A DNA stretch of 64,000 nt from Siphonodentalium dalli (GCA_032622095.1 CP136062.1:153692875-153756874); one strand, 5' to 3'; shown: positions 47,639-59,341, numbered from the stretch's first letter. Made by a program: numbers and translations. The notes: a model not told the origin generated them from the sequence alone.

Positions 47639-47729
47639 TTCAATGCTGGTTTTTATTTACTTCGTCTCAGCCGCTAATAGGCCCTTTGGCTGTAATCATT
47701 CCAGCTGGGACGTTGATAAACCATAACGC

Positions 47730-47969
47730 CAGGGTTCGCGCTGCCACTTGCCAATGGCAAAAATAATTCACATTCAGCAAAAAATATTTTCATTTGGCAA
47801 AAGTTTTGGCAAGACACTTTTTAATTCCTAAAGACAGTTGACAAATGGTGGTCAATCAATACCATTCATTTCAGAAAACTCATTAACAATTCTAAAAGAA
47901 TTTGGCAAAAAATATTTTCATTTGGCAAATTATTTGGCAAAAGTAAATTTCGGTCCAGCGTGGACCCTG
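47730..47969. mobile_element. hAT MITE, 240 bp, perfect 8-bp target duplication
   Basis: CAGGGTTCGCGCTG at left, CAGCGTGGACCCTG at right; CATAACGC on both sides (47722-47729, 47970-47977). The interior repeats 'aaaaaatattttcatttggc'. Confidence 0.9.
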
Positions 47970-50130
47970 CATAACGCCCTCAAAAATCATGTTATTGTTA
48001 TATTATATTTGTGTAAAGTACAAAATGTACATGTAGTCGAGTAGTGTATCTTCAGTAGTAATTATTCATTTTATAGTAGGTGTCACGGTCTGTGATGACT
48101 GCTTAGATGACGTACATGTCACGTGTTATACTAAGTGATATATAGTTTTGATTTTTGTTTAGGCCAAAGTGAAAAATAGGTGTGTTTCCACTCCCATCCA
48201 TAAAAAAAACAGGGCGGGGGGGGGGGGGGGGGGGGTGGCTTTTCACTTTTTTTTTTTTTTTCACTTTATTTTTTCGCGGGGAAATTCAAATATCATATTT
48301 GTGCTATCTTTCTAATAATTATGTCATTTATGAACTTATTGTGAAGGCTAACAATGTATGTACTGAATTTCAGTGCCTTGTATTTAATCTACATGTGCAA
48401 ATTGTACATATGTTCATTAATATTCAATAAAACAAATAGTTTCAATATTTACAACAGTGTAGAATAACTTTCCACATAATTGGGCGTCAAGGCCTTTGGG
48501 GTGATTCTTTTCATAGACTTGAAAAAAGGTGTTGCAGTGGGGAACCTTTGTCATTTTGTTTCTGCCTTGCGCCATGTGTATGCATTTAAAAAACTGCTGG
48601 CACTTGTTTGGGACGACATGTTGACACTATTTCCCGGATGTTGGCAAAATTGTTTTAGATCTTCCGGTAAATATACACTCCGGCTTCCGTTCGGTAAATT
48701 ACCGTAGGCCTATATCATCCGGTTGTTACAGTCCGTTCTTTTCAGACACCGTTGGAAGTTTTGGGACAGATGTATTCTTTGCAATTGCGTTCGCGTAAAT
48801 ATTGTGTAGCATTATTTTGCCGGTATATTTGGGCATGTCGTTAGTTGACGTACATTAATACAGGCCTCGCATTATCAAAATCAGTGCGAGGCTGCCAAGG
48901 AGGCCCCGCAAAAGAATTTACAAGGCTGCTTTTGTTCGTTGGGGCCTACATTTGTTTATAGAATCCAAATTAACCTAAAATTGGCTATTCCAAAACTGCT
49001 AACCGACAGTGACATAAATATTTTACTAAATTAGTAAAATTACTACTATTTTGTTTAGGCGAGAGATTAATGTTGATGCATTTCCTCGACATAGTTTGCA
49101 GTATGCCTTCGTGACAAATGACCGACCTTTATCATCAACTGTTGTTTTAATTTCAAAGTTGTCTTTAAAAGTAAATTTGTCAAACGTAGAGACAAGAATT
49201 GTTTTGTCTTTCTTAACTCTTTCGTTGCCAAGCTAATTTTACACCTAAATTGCCGGAGAATTTATCAGAAAACTGATTTTATTGTGGAAAAGTATGATAC
49301 AATGAATAGTCTTCTTCTTATGAAATAATGTTTCAAATATCAAGGACATGTATGACTGTATGTATGTGATTAGCCAAAGAATTGCGGGGTGAACATTTTG
49401 CCGAAGAATATTCACGACAATTAAGGGGCATAACTCCTTGTAAACCAAGGGAAATAACTCCAAATAAGGATTTTTTGCAATAATCCAATTGAAAAATGGC
49501 CCACAACCTGCTATATTCAATATTGGTTTTCTGAGACAGTATTCCAACGATGATGATCTGATAAATCTTTCTACTGTCTTTCTCATTTTAAAAACTTGTA
49601 AGAGTAAATTAGGGTCTAGTTCTGTTATAGCTGGAGCATATGTGACGAGCTACACAATGCAGCAGCCGATTTAGACTTTAGTTGCGACAGTTTACTACGA
49701 AAATAGCTAGGTTTTTTAATTGAGGAAAATTTTGACTGTCGAAAAAACAAAACAAAAATTGTGATATATAATTAAATCTCTAACTACAAGCTTATCATCA
49801 TTGTGCTATAAATACAATAACAGAAATGACACATATGCATGTGGTCTAAACTGTCACTGAGGCACGCTGGGGCCTGTGGGAGTTTATAATCACGCCGTTT
49901 GTTTTAATGAATTACGTTTTAACCTTGAAAAATAGGTGATTCATTCAGCAAAAACGGCAATTTTGACTATTAACAAAACTAATAAAACAATCTAAAGTAC
50001 ACATAATCTTTATTGTAATGTCAGGTTGTCATACTTTCATGTTTAAATTAGTTAATGCATTGGTAAAATGCAGATCTTTCATATAAATAATTGTCTAAAA
50101 ATATTTTTCTTAAATTGTCGGCCATTTTGG

Positions 50131-51379
50131 TAGTGATGTACCGATTATCGGTATCGGCTATCGGATCGGGCCGATATATGTGTTATCGGCAAGATATCGG
50201 TATCGGCAAAATTTAGTCTCCCGACCGATATCGTCAACCGATACATGTTGCGTCCTCCGTGAACGTTTTGACACCAATTCCTACTTTAATATTAAATAAA
50301 TGACGGGGATTTCCAGAACAAAATGTGACTATTTTACGCACGGGTCAGCCCCCCATCACATCATCACATACGGTGATATACCTTGATGGCAACATCGACA
50401 TGAGACTGTTGCCAGTCTGTTGGTACACTCATGACCCAAATAAACATTTCAATAGGTACCGTAGTTCCGTACGCATAATAATTAAAAGTTAAAACATAAA
50501 CTGTATTCAATTAAAGTGACTTGCGAGTGCCGAGTAGCACATGTTGAAAGCGAATAACTGACACCCCTGGCATTAGCGTGAGAATGGAATCTTCCTATCA
50601 CTGAATCAGACAGATGTATCATTTAGTGATGTATTCATGGGGTGTGGAATTAATTCCGCGCCACGTGCAACAGTAAGTTGTCACATTATTATTATCTTCC
50701 CAAGGTGGGTGCCGGGCGGCAAGATCAAACATTTATTTGCTTGCATTTGATGTCATCGAGTAGGAATCACTAATAAGCCACGTGTTGACAGATGACACAG
50801 TAAACTAAAAATCTCAGTGTTTATAAATAGACGAGTCACACTGGTAGACGATGACTGAAGATGGAGGAGGTGACTAACTTGTTTGATGGAACTATCCTAA
50901 CCAATCAGAGTGCTCTATGGGCGGGATTTGTATCTGCTGTCATGGGCAGAGAAAATGTCAACAATTTATGCGGGGCATTGAACGTGCTATTAAACGCAAG
51001 TTCAACTTCTGAAAAAGATTGAGTTTGGCAAATTGAAATTGAGTCATTGACTCAAATGGATTATGGGCTGATTCCGTAAGGCACAGTAACGGAATCAAAC
51101 AAATATTGAGGAAATCTTTTGAATGCAACGAAATATTAAATCGTTTTGCCAGTGTTTTTGGGGAACGTAAACTAAACTTTTTTTGCGACCAGGTTATCAG
51201 TTCGTTGCCGACAATACTTTGCAATTTAAAAGACAAATTGATATGGAAATTTGTTCTGTTTCTTCCAAACTTTGTTCACATACAAGACTTATCGGTATCT
51301 GTATCGGACCGGCCGATAATTCCATGGAAAATATCGGCTATCGGCTTTTACCGATAACCCCCGTATCGTTACATCACTA
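50131..51379. mobile_element. Non-autonomous hAT element, TATCGG-rich
   Basis: TAGTGATGTACCGATTATCG at left, CGTATCGTTACATCACTA at right; CATTTTGG on both sides (50123-50130, 51380-51387). 1249 bp; sister of 45695-47638. Confidence 0.9.
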
Positions 51380-51395
51380 CATTTTGGCAATTTAT

Positions 51396-51837
51396 CTGAT
51401 CTTCGATTTTGAAGATCCCCCGATTCCTACCGAAAGATATTCGCATTAGTCGGTTTGACGTCTGGGTGTATTCTGCACATACTCCGAACAGATCCCCGAT
51501 TATTTTGTAACATACCCGAGCTACGGGACATAACTCTAATCCATACATGCCAAGTTTCATAAATACATTTCGCCGTGTTGAAGTAACAAACACCACTGAT
51601 TGACATTCAATAATTAATTAATTGTTAATTCATCTTTTTTCTATATGCGGTATAATCGCAGAGTACACAAATAAATGTAAATTATAACATCAAATAAAAC
51701 ACACAACTGCAGTCAACATCAACAAAAACAACAGCGAAGTACACTATTAAGTATCCTGATCGCCGATGTTGAAGATCCCCCGGAGATACCCGAATCGGCT
51801 CGGCAATATTCGGGGGATCTTCAAAATCGAAGATCAG
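51396..51837. mobile_element. TIR element, CTGATCTTCGATTTTGAAGA ends
   Basis: 28-bp near-perfect terminal inverted repeat ('ctgatcttcgattttgaaga' then 'tccccc'), itself partly palindromic. About 440 bp. No clear target duplication. It starts eight bases beyond the target duplication of the preceding hAT element. Confidence 0.6.
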
Positions 51838-52807
51838 CGTCCTTGCGCCATTTTGGATTTCCGACTGCGGATCTTACATTATGTTTACAAACTTATTTCA
51901 TTATTTTAATTTTCAAACGTCTTAAAAAGGATTAAAATTCAGATATATACTGCAGAATTTAATTAGAAACAATTAAAACAATAATTTTATGAAACTTGAA
52001 AAACTTTTTTATTATTGTCATTCAGTTGTGATCAAAATAATTACGGTTACAATTATGATTTAGATGCACGTTCCGGACCCCGGATTGAGTCCTCTTGACC
52101 GGAACCCGCCGTGTGGTCGTTGACGAGGCCGCCGAAGAGACCTCGTTGACTTTTTTACGGGGCCGGGCGGCCGCGGCCTCGTGATAATGAGAGGCCTGAT
52201 TAATAATGCGGTCATAAACTCATCACCCTAATGCCGCCATGGAGCTTCATTTTACAGTGTGTCTGAAAACCACGTGCGCGTTTGTTTTTGTTTACAATCT
52301 GTTGCTATATCGGTCACAACACGGAATTTTATTGTCAGTGGGTCGATTTAATAACCAAATAAGGAGACAATTTTAGTATGCTTGTTTATGTGAGAGGTCT
52401 ATATATAACAATAAAAATAGTGTAGTATTAATTCACGTGGAAATAGTAAATACATCGTATTTTATTTTTCGGGATTCGGAAAATAAATAAAGTGAGTTTC
52501 GTCGGGGGGTTTTGAGGTGGGGCGGGCGGGGGAGTGGAAACATGCCTATTTTTCGCTTTGGCCTTAACATCAAGTTGAGATATTAGGATGTCAGTCGCCA
52601 AAAGTTTGACTGTGAACTCTGTCTTGTTCTTTGTTTAATATTCAAAAACGTCTCAGCTTTTATGCCAAATAAGTGAACAATAATTAGAATGATATCTGAT
52701 GGGTCAGCTATGATTTTTCGCCATTCACTGCTTGTCCCGATTCGATGTCGACATCGGACACATGATTCAATTCAGTTGGTGAATTTCCGATCCGCAGGAC
52801 CCTAATG

Positions 52808-55592
52808 TACCCCGCTGGACAAAACAAGTGTCCACTTAACCGCGGTGCGGTTTGCGTTGCCACCGCGACCGAACTGCAACAACACCGCGGCTCCACCGGC
52901 TGATTGCAGTTCGGCCGCGGTGTACTTGTCGTTCAGCCGCGGTGTACTTGCCGTTCGGCCGCGGTGTAGTTGCCGTTCGGCTGCGGTGTACTTGCCGTTC
53001 GGCCCGCGGTGTACTTGCCGTTCGACCGCGGTGTACTTGCCGTTCTTGGAATGATGTTGAAAAACACAAAGAGGGCACCATAAATGAGACTTGATTGAGG
53101 CCATTGTCTAAATACCGTCCGTCAGACGATCTATTATATGTTTGAGGTTTAATCTGTCTGGTGACAAGGTGTGATAATCTTTTAAGTAGTCAACGTACGT
53201 CCCACCAGTAAACTGTCATAAAATCAAGGTGTCATAATCCATCCTGATTAGAAAAGGCTCCCGCTGATAATTATTAGGCGACACGGAAGTGTGATGTTGC
53301 CGACAACAGACTTCGTCTAGATTTGGCAGCACGTGTCTTTTTGAGAAATAAGCATTGGAATGTCGTGCACACGTGGCAGCCTCATCATGAGAGAATTGAA
53401 TCACTATGCTGTCATTTAAGACTGATTATAAAATAAGGATTGTCGCATCCTACTTTGAACTGTTTGTTTGCCCATGTTGAAATATTTGTTATTGTGATGT
53501 TGTTTTCTCTTGTTAAATTTTTTTTTTTTTACATTAATTAAAACTATTATTTGGTTTGAATTATATACTGACAACATCCACCCATGTGGACCTCCTTTTG
53601 GAATTCACTGCCGTCCATTGAATGGATAAAAATATGTGCCAGAATTGTCTTCAGAATGAACAATAAAGAGCGTTTGTGCGTGATCAGGTATTTTTCTCCC
53701 GCGAGGATTTTATGAACCTAAATATTCAAATCCTTTCAATACCGTGGTTACTTTAAAGACAAAACTGCGACAGCATGCCAATTGAACTTTGATAAAACTT
53801 GAAAGGGAATATCGAGGAGAAAGTGACATGTCATAATCATGTTAACTCAAACAGTTACGATGTAGCAAACAATGTCATTGCTACATTCCTCGCGCCCAGT
53901 TTCTGAATAATGCTGACGTAATCGCGTGCACCTGGCATTTGAGATGTACAGATGTGCGCAAAATTAACGGCGGTTATCAACCTCCCAATCGAGGGTTTCA
54001 CTCAATTTTTTGTGGCAATATACGTAAACAATACTTTATAATGGATATATAACAAAATAAAAATTTAATGAGGCATGCATGGTTTATACATCCATTGAAT
54101 AAAAGCGACCACGTGGTTCGTTTTTGTGAATTTGCAATAGATCGGATATGGGAGGGAGATCATGGGATCATTAGAATTGTGCTAAATTAATCGGCTTTCT
54201 GTGAAACACGGTACCAGAGCGCATCGCTTCAACAAAACGGGAATATCTGAGAATGTACTGCCGTTGCGAAAACAAAAAAAATCGTGGTTCTCCGTTTTTT
54301 TTATTGGCGTATACGGCGCCGCTGTGTATTCCAATGTTTATTTATTTATGAAACTCTATTACAGTAAGCATGTTTGTTGAGATACTATACTTGTCAATAT
54401 ATGTCATATCTATCTGGTTTTTAAAATCCAGATTCCTACATAAATTATACCAGTAATAAACGCATGCATGACGTATTGACCGCGTGGTTGTTTGTGCACG
54501 CGAGGTTTTCCCCGAATTATCTGGGCTAGTGGTTTTCAAAACTTGTCAACATGAAATTTTTTATTTGAATATGATGACTAAATTCTTATATTTAGGAATG
54601 TTGGTAGAGAATACAATAAATGGTGTATTTTCAATAGCTTGTTAATGCATAATAAAACGGAAAACATTAAATGAATTGAAAAGCTTACCGCCCACCCCTA
54701 ATTTCGGGGTGTCCGTTCGGGGAAACGTGTGCATTATTCCTTTTGACCTTATACACGTGTCCCATCACAATTCTAATTTGTTTTTCAACACACAATGTTT
54801 GTGTAATCTTTATTCAGTCCATCCTCTGGTGGCAAATACCGTGGACTTATAGATCGAGCAAAGTGTAAAATGTCGCGTATTTTCAGTTTCTGGCAATTAA
54901 TTTTTACTTGGCAATGGATTTGCCACATATATGGATCGATAATATAACACTTTTATTTAATATGCTCATTTGATCATATTTTTTTTTTCAAAAATAATAG
55001 CAACTCTAATAAAAACATGGGAATCATTTTATTTACCAAATCTCGGTTATGCTGTCAAAGCATACCACATTAGAACAAAATATCGGTAAGCTCCTCCCAC
55101 AGCCAAGAAATTAAAGCAGAGAATAAAATCTCACAAACTAATCCTGGATGATTGACAGGTGTATGTCGACGTGCTAGCATGCACAGGATCGACACATGAA
55201 GTTTTTTTTTATATTTGACAACAAAGTTCCATTAAAATCTACCGGTACGTTAGATCGTTGAAACAGTTGGGTTAAATATAAATGTGATTTGCATAATGAC
55301 CTTAAAGCCGATATTTAAATATGTACGGATTTAAATTTCCTGTTATTAAAAATACTAACCTTCGTATATTTCTACTAATAAAACATGTTTTAAACTCGAG
55401 AAAAAAAGACGATACAAACCAGGAATCTAACCCCGGTGTACTTGCCGTTCGGCCGCGGTGTACTTGCCGTTCGACCGCGGTGTACTTGCCGTTCGGCCGC
55501 GGTGCTCAGCCGCGGTTCCACAAAGTGACACCGCGGCCGAACGGCAAGTACACCGCGGTGGCATTGGACACTTGTTTTGTCCAGCGGGGTAT
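52808..55592. mobile_element. 2.8-kb element with TIRs and 21-bp arrays near both ends
   Basis: Left TACCCCGCTGGACAAAACAA, right TTGTTTTGTCCAGCGGGGTA, an exact inverted pair continuing through 'gtgtcca'. Next to each end is an array of 21-bp units ('gtacttgccgttcggccgcg'): about 6 units at 52911-53045 and about 4 at 55436-55555, the last one inverted. The 2.4-kb centre (about 53050-55430) has no recognised gene. Superfamily unknown. Confidence 0.65.
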
Positions 55593-55795
55593 GTGCATTC
55601 ATAAATGTCACTTTACGCAGCACAGGGATATACCATGTAATTTAAAAATTATAAAATACAATATCAAAATTATGGGCGGCAGCTTTTTTGTAGGGTCGAA
55701 AACAAAAATCTTTTTTTGTTTGGCCTGAACTTGTCACGGCACATTTTTCTTAATTTCAAAGGATGAGCACTACTAGTAGTACATGCAGGTATCAC

Positions 55796-56368
55796 CTTTG
55801 GAATGATTGCGATTCTTGCTGTCCAATCTTTCCATATGGCGCCAGGTCGTTTCACAAATTCTGTTCTCACAATGAAGTCCTGTTCTTCCATCTCCTGGAC
55901 TCCGAAGTTACTGCCATCATGAAGTAACCATCCATACCGAGCAAGATCATCACCCTGGTCACACCAATGTCTGACGTCGGGAGGATTCTTGCCATCCATT
56001 TGTGTAAACCACATGATTCCAAACAATGGTGAATTTGCATTTTTTGATTTCATCCCGAAATACAGCTGTGGACGGTATGTTCCCCAAAACTTTGACGAAT
56101 CAACATGCAGACTGCTGACATTTGTCTGAACAACTTTATTTACAGCAAGAGGGAGGCGAACTCTTTCTTTGAGATAGCTCATGTATTGGTAATATACCAT
56201 TAGGATAACAAAAGACACTGCCAATGCAAAACATAATCCCAAAGCAGACGATTTTCCCGTCCCGGTAGAACTGTTATTATTGTGATTTTGTTCAATATCA
56301 GAGATTCTTTGCGGCAATTTTTCGACTGCACGTCTTCTAATATCCCGCTCTCGGCTGTTTCTTGTCAT
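55796..56368 (-). CDS. MOGS: MOGS coding exon 1: cytosolic tail, membrane anchor, start of lumenal domain
   Basis: First coding exon of mannosyl-oligosaccharide glucosidase (glucosidase I), which trims the outermost glucose from the N-glycan precursor in the ER. The 191 residues show a basic N-terminus (RERDIRRR, 6-13), a hydrophobic type II anchor at about 41-62 and then the conserved lumenal start: FWGTYRPQLYFGMK (94-107), CDQGDDLARYGW (136-147) and RTEFVKRPGAIW (168-179). I chose the ATG at 56368 because it has A at -3 (ACAATGA). An in-frame ATG at 56386 would add six residues but has a weaker context. The open frame extends a little further upstream but begins with TTG there. The exon ends after a complete codon at CAAAG|GTGATA, phase 0. 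The next recognisable piece is exon 2, 17.65 kb downstream. Confidence 0.9.
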
Positions 56369-56410
56369 TGTTCGCTTTAGCCACATGCAATTACATCGGA
56401 AACAGCACAA

Positions 56411-57075
56411 AAAATACCACTTTATCTACAAAAAATTCATAATCAGCCACGTTTACTAAAAACAAATAGACCGGAAGCGATAAATTACGTCCCTTGGTTT
56501 GTTCTTTTCATTCAGTTACCGCCCTTGTTGTGCAAAATTAACGTTCTTCTGCCAAGGACTTGATTGTCATTATGATGAAATAAAATTGCAGACTGTTGTA
56601 CATGTAACATTCCAGTTATATGGGGCTGGATCAACATATGTAATATGTGAAAAGTTACTATTATGTACATGTATATTATAGATTATTTATTTCAATAAGT
56701 AGGAAGGAGTTATCCATTTTCTGGGGAAATAGTGCCTCACAGCCCTCACTACATCCTGTGCAATTCATTTGCACTTCAGCAACATTGGATTATGCTCCAG
56801 TAATTTATTTATTTTATTTATTTATTTCAGTGGAATTGATTGCACTTTAGCACAATTGATTACTAGTATGATTCAGGTCAATTTGAATTTTGTTTCAGAA
56901 CAATTGATCGCACTGAAGCGCAATCTATTGCACTGAAGCTCAATTAAATTGCACTGCATGGTTCACGCACAATTGAATTTCAATCAGTCATAATAAATCT
57001 GAATTTTACCTCCCTTGTTCGAAGTTGTTCCCTTGTGGGGAGTTACCCACCAAATAGTATATGCCCTGGCACATT
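56411..57075. other. MOGS 5' flank, no clear promoter motif
   Basis: I see no TATA box or CpG-rich block. About 56755-56985 contains diverged short repeats around 'caattgattgcactttagc' and 'cgcactgaagcgcaat'. The 5' UTR and any non-coding first exon cannot be placed. Confidence 0.35.
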
Positions 57076-57314
57076 CAAGCCTGCTAATAGTGTGTCTGTC
57101 ACCGAGGAAACTACAGTAATGGGTGAACATTACCATCTGCAACTGGTGAACTTCAATCTGATCTTAGGTCTCTCATAGCAGTTGAGGCCTAAGCAGAATG
57201 AGGTTCCCAGAGGGTGAATTTGGTGATGCTAACACGCTACACGTGATAGCGTCTCTAAATTCACCCTCTGGGATCATCAGTCTGCAAATGACAGACACAC
57301 TATTTGCAGGCTTG
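57076..57314. mobile_element. hAT-type MITE, GAGGTCCCCAGAGGG family, copy i
   Basis: CAAGCCTGCTAATAGTGTGT at left, ACACACTATTTGCAGGCTTG at right; GGCACATT and GGCATATT flank it, an 8-bp target duplication with one difference. Confidence 0.82.
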
Positions 57315-57363
57315 GGCATATTTAATCTTGACTGCTGATTTGTTGAAATGAATGGGCAATAGT

Positions 57364-57725
57364 TTAAAGATGCATAATCTGATTAAACGAACATAAATTA
57401 ATATTTCTTTGGCTTTGGGGGTAAAAAAAATATTTGATTAGAGTCTCCTCGACTCTAATCAAATATTTTTTTTACCCCCAAAGCCAAAGAAAAGCCACAG
57501 TTTAGACTGATCAGATATCGATTTTTGAAAATTGTTATTTCCCGAGATATATGTAATTTTTGGTGGCTGCGAAATATTTGTCAAGTCGACGGTCTCGGAC
57601 CAAATTGCAGATGAAGATGGATAACTCTAAAATCAAGTGACTTTGGGTGTTAGATATTTGACAATCTGAATTGGAATTGCAATCTGATGATATGGGGACC
57701 ATCAAAACGGATTGAGTACCTCTAA
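57364..57725. mobile_element. TTAA element, AGGTACTCAATCC family, reverse copy
   Basis: Left TTAAAGATGCATAATCTGAT; right CGGATTGAGTACCTCTAA. It carries the hairpin at 57412-57502 formed by an inverted duplication of the 'tttggctttgggggtaaaa' block. Confidence 0.6.
57412..57502. repeat. Perfect or near-perfect hairpin, arms about 43 bp
   Basis: 'tttctttggctttgggggta' through 'tgattagagtc', then about 4 bases (tcct), then the complement. In sister copies (19636, 15575, 14290) the block is single, so this inversion is particular to this copy. Confidence 0.85.
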
Positions 57726-58074
57726 CTGTTATTTTTTGGAGGCGAAGAGTGTGATATTTCAAAATTCAAGACTAAGAAATTATTGATATCATTTTTGCGA
57801 CTGCGAAACATGTACATTGCACAACTTAAGAGGGAGGTCAAAATTATCATATATTTAAATTCCATGCAAATCTCTAGGGCAAAAGATACCTACTGGTAAG
57901 AGTTTATGAGTGAGAGGTATACAATATTGCAAATATTATATTTATTTGTAGAATGAGCTGGGGACATGTTTTATAAGAATATTTGTGTTTTTATTTTAAA
58001 TTTTTCGTTAGTTATATGTAATGTTTAAAGATGCATAATATTAATAGTTGCTTTAGTTTTGACTACTGCTTCAT
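57726..58074. other. Unassigned AT-rich sequence
   Basis: Nothing recognised. Confidence 0.3.
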
Positions 58075-58431
58075 TTAACCCTTTACCCAACAGAACGGCC
58101 CTGTGCCAATGCATTCTCTTATATATGCGAGTCGACCATAATGCATTGGCTTAACACATTAAAATTGTTAAAAAATGTAAGAAAAAATGTTAAAAAAAGA
58201 TTTTTTTTAGGCCAATGCATTCTCTTATATATGCGAGGCGACCTATGGTCACTCGCATATATAAGAGAATGCATTGGCACAGGGCATAACTGTAACCATC
58301 ACAATGTGGTCAATGAGCCGGTTCCAATGATATCCATATTTGTATGGTTTTATTGAGACAGACCCAAGATAATTTAGGCTGTTGCAGCTTTATTTGGCCG
58401 TTTTTGGCCGGTTTGTTGGGTAAAGGGTTAA
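58075..58431 (+). mobile_element. Double-palindrome TTAA MITE, copy L, half palindrome lost
   Basis: Plus orientation, TTAA at both ends. The first palindrome jumps from its loop (cgaccata) straight to 'atgcattggc', deleting most of one arm; the second has lost one G in the inner stem. Confidence 0.8.
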
Positions 58432-58579
58432 ATAATAACTTCTGCTCTGGAGATTCCACAGAATTCTCTCATTTATTTCTAATATTAAAAGTAATCACTG
58501 AAATGGCCTATTGGGCATTGCTGGATCTTTATATCATATAAACAGATACCAGACAGAGAAACACTATATATAGTATAAG

Positions 58580-58796
58580 TACAGTAATGCCCTAAGTAAT
58601 CGACTCCTTAAACACAGCAGAATTATGGGTAACTTTTCATGATTTAGTCGAACATATGGCTTGTTGCCATTCATCGGAAAGCTCTCGGGGAGAGCTTTCC
58701 GATGAATGGCAACAAGCCATATTTCCGACTAAATCCTGAAAAGTTACCCATAATTCTGCTGTGTTTAAGGAGTCGATTAATTAGGGCATTACTGTA
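58580..58796. mobile_element. CAGTAATGCC foldback MITE
   Basis: Near-perfect palindrome, TACAGTAATGCCCTAAGTAA to its complement, centre 'ctctcggggagag' as in the copy at 20341. Confidence 0.8.
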
Positions 58797-58925
58797 TAGC
58801 ATCCCCCAAAATTACTTCAAACTAGCTACGGCAAAAGGTAATGGCATAGAAAAAGCCATAGAAACCAATAAAGAATTTCTTACAATTCTAAAGTAATGCC
58901 ATAGAAGAAAAATGCCTATTTCAAG

Positions 58926-59341
58926 CAAGCCTGAGTTTAGTGTGCCTGTCATTTGCAGAATGAGGTCCCCAAAGGGTGAATTTAGTGACGCTATCCCGCA
59001 TAGCATATAGCATCACTAACTTCACTCTCTGGGGACCTCATTCTGCTCAGACCTCATCTTCTCTGGAAAGTTTCTTTATTTTCAAATTTCTATAGAATCT
59101 TCTTCACATAGATTCTATTTCTTTTTTAGTTTAATTTCTCTATATTCCCCAAATTGACAGACACCAGTGGGTGTACATCACAACATTCACCATTTGGGAA
59201 CTTCAATCTGAGTCTATGTCTCCCATAGCAGATGAGGCCATGCAGAATGAGGTCCCCGAGGGTGAATTTGGTGATGCTAGCCAACTATGCGCGATAGCTT
59301 CACTAAATTCACCCTCTGGGGACCTCATTCTGCAAATGACA
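58926..59341. mobile_element. hAT-type MITE, GAGGTCCCCAGAGGG family, copy j
   Basis: Left CAAGCCTGAGTTTAGTGTGC; the right end stops after 'gcaaatgacaagagct', so the terminal repeat is truncated. The interior is collinear with copy c at 15803. Confidence 0.65.

Larger units (their letters stand above)
48162..52563. mobile_element. Large PIF/Harbinger-like element with nested insertions
   Basis: GGCCAAAGTGAAAAATAGG at left, CCTATTTTTCGCTTTGGCC at right; TTA on both sides. About 3.15 kb without the nested hAT element at 50131-51379. It carries G20 at 48216-48235 and sub-terminal 'gtggaaac'/'gtttccac' blocks. Any transposase is too decayed for me to read. Confidence 0.72.
38146..55795 (-). other. 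MOGS intron, 17,650 bp, transposon-filled
   Basis: Donor GT at 55795-55794 and acceptor AG at 38147-38146, both phase 0. I found no extra GH63 exon inside; the protein is continuous across the junction. Recognisable elements cover much of the intron: a hAT-type MITE (38227-38659), two TTAA MITEs (38675-39073, 39218-39612), hAT elements (39986-40700, 45695-47638, 47730-47969, 50131-51379), Harbinger-like elements (43672-45328, 46236-46834, 48162-52563), a Helitron (43953-44555) and a 2.8-kb element with terminal arrays (52808-55592). All are non-coding as far as I can see. Confidence 0.85.

Noticed and set aside
52802-53104. Overlapping 80-100 codon frames on both strands, Arg/Pro rich
   Set aside because: They are products of the GC-rich 21-bp array, a multiple of three in length, which keeps several frames open.
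55670-55795. Continuation of MOGS exon 1 past the splice donor
   Set aside because: Residues after ...IIPK do not match GH63, whereas exon 2 continues the family sequence in phase.
12252-58356. Many short open frames sharing a peptide like QCILLYMRVDHRSPRIYKRMHW
   Set aside because: They are translations of the 69-bp palindrome of the TTAA MITEs, appear on both strands, and have no conserved start, stop or neighbours.
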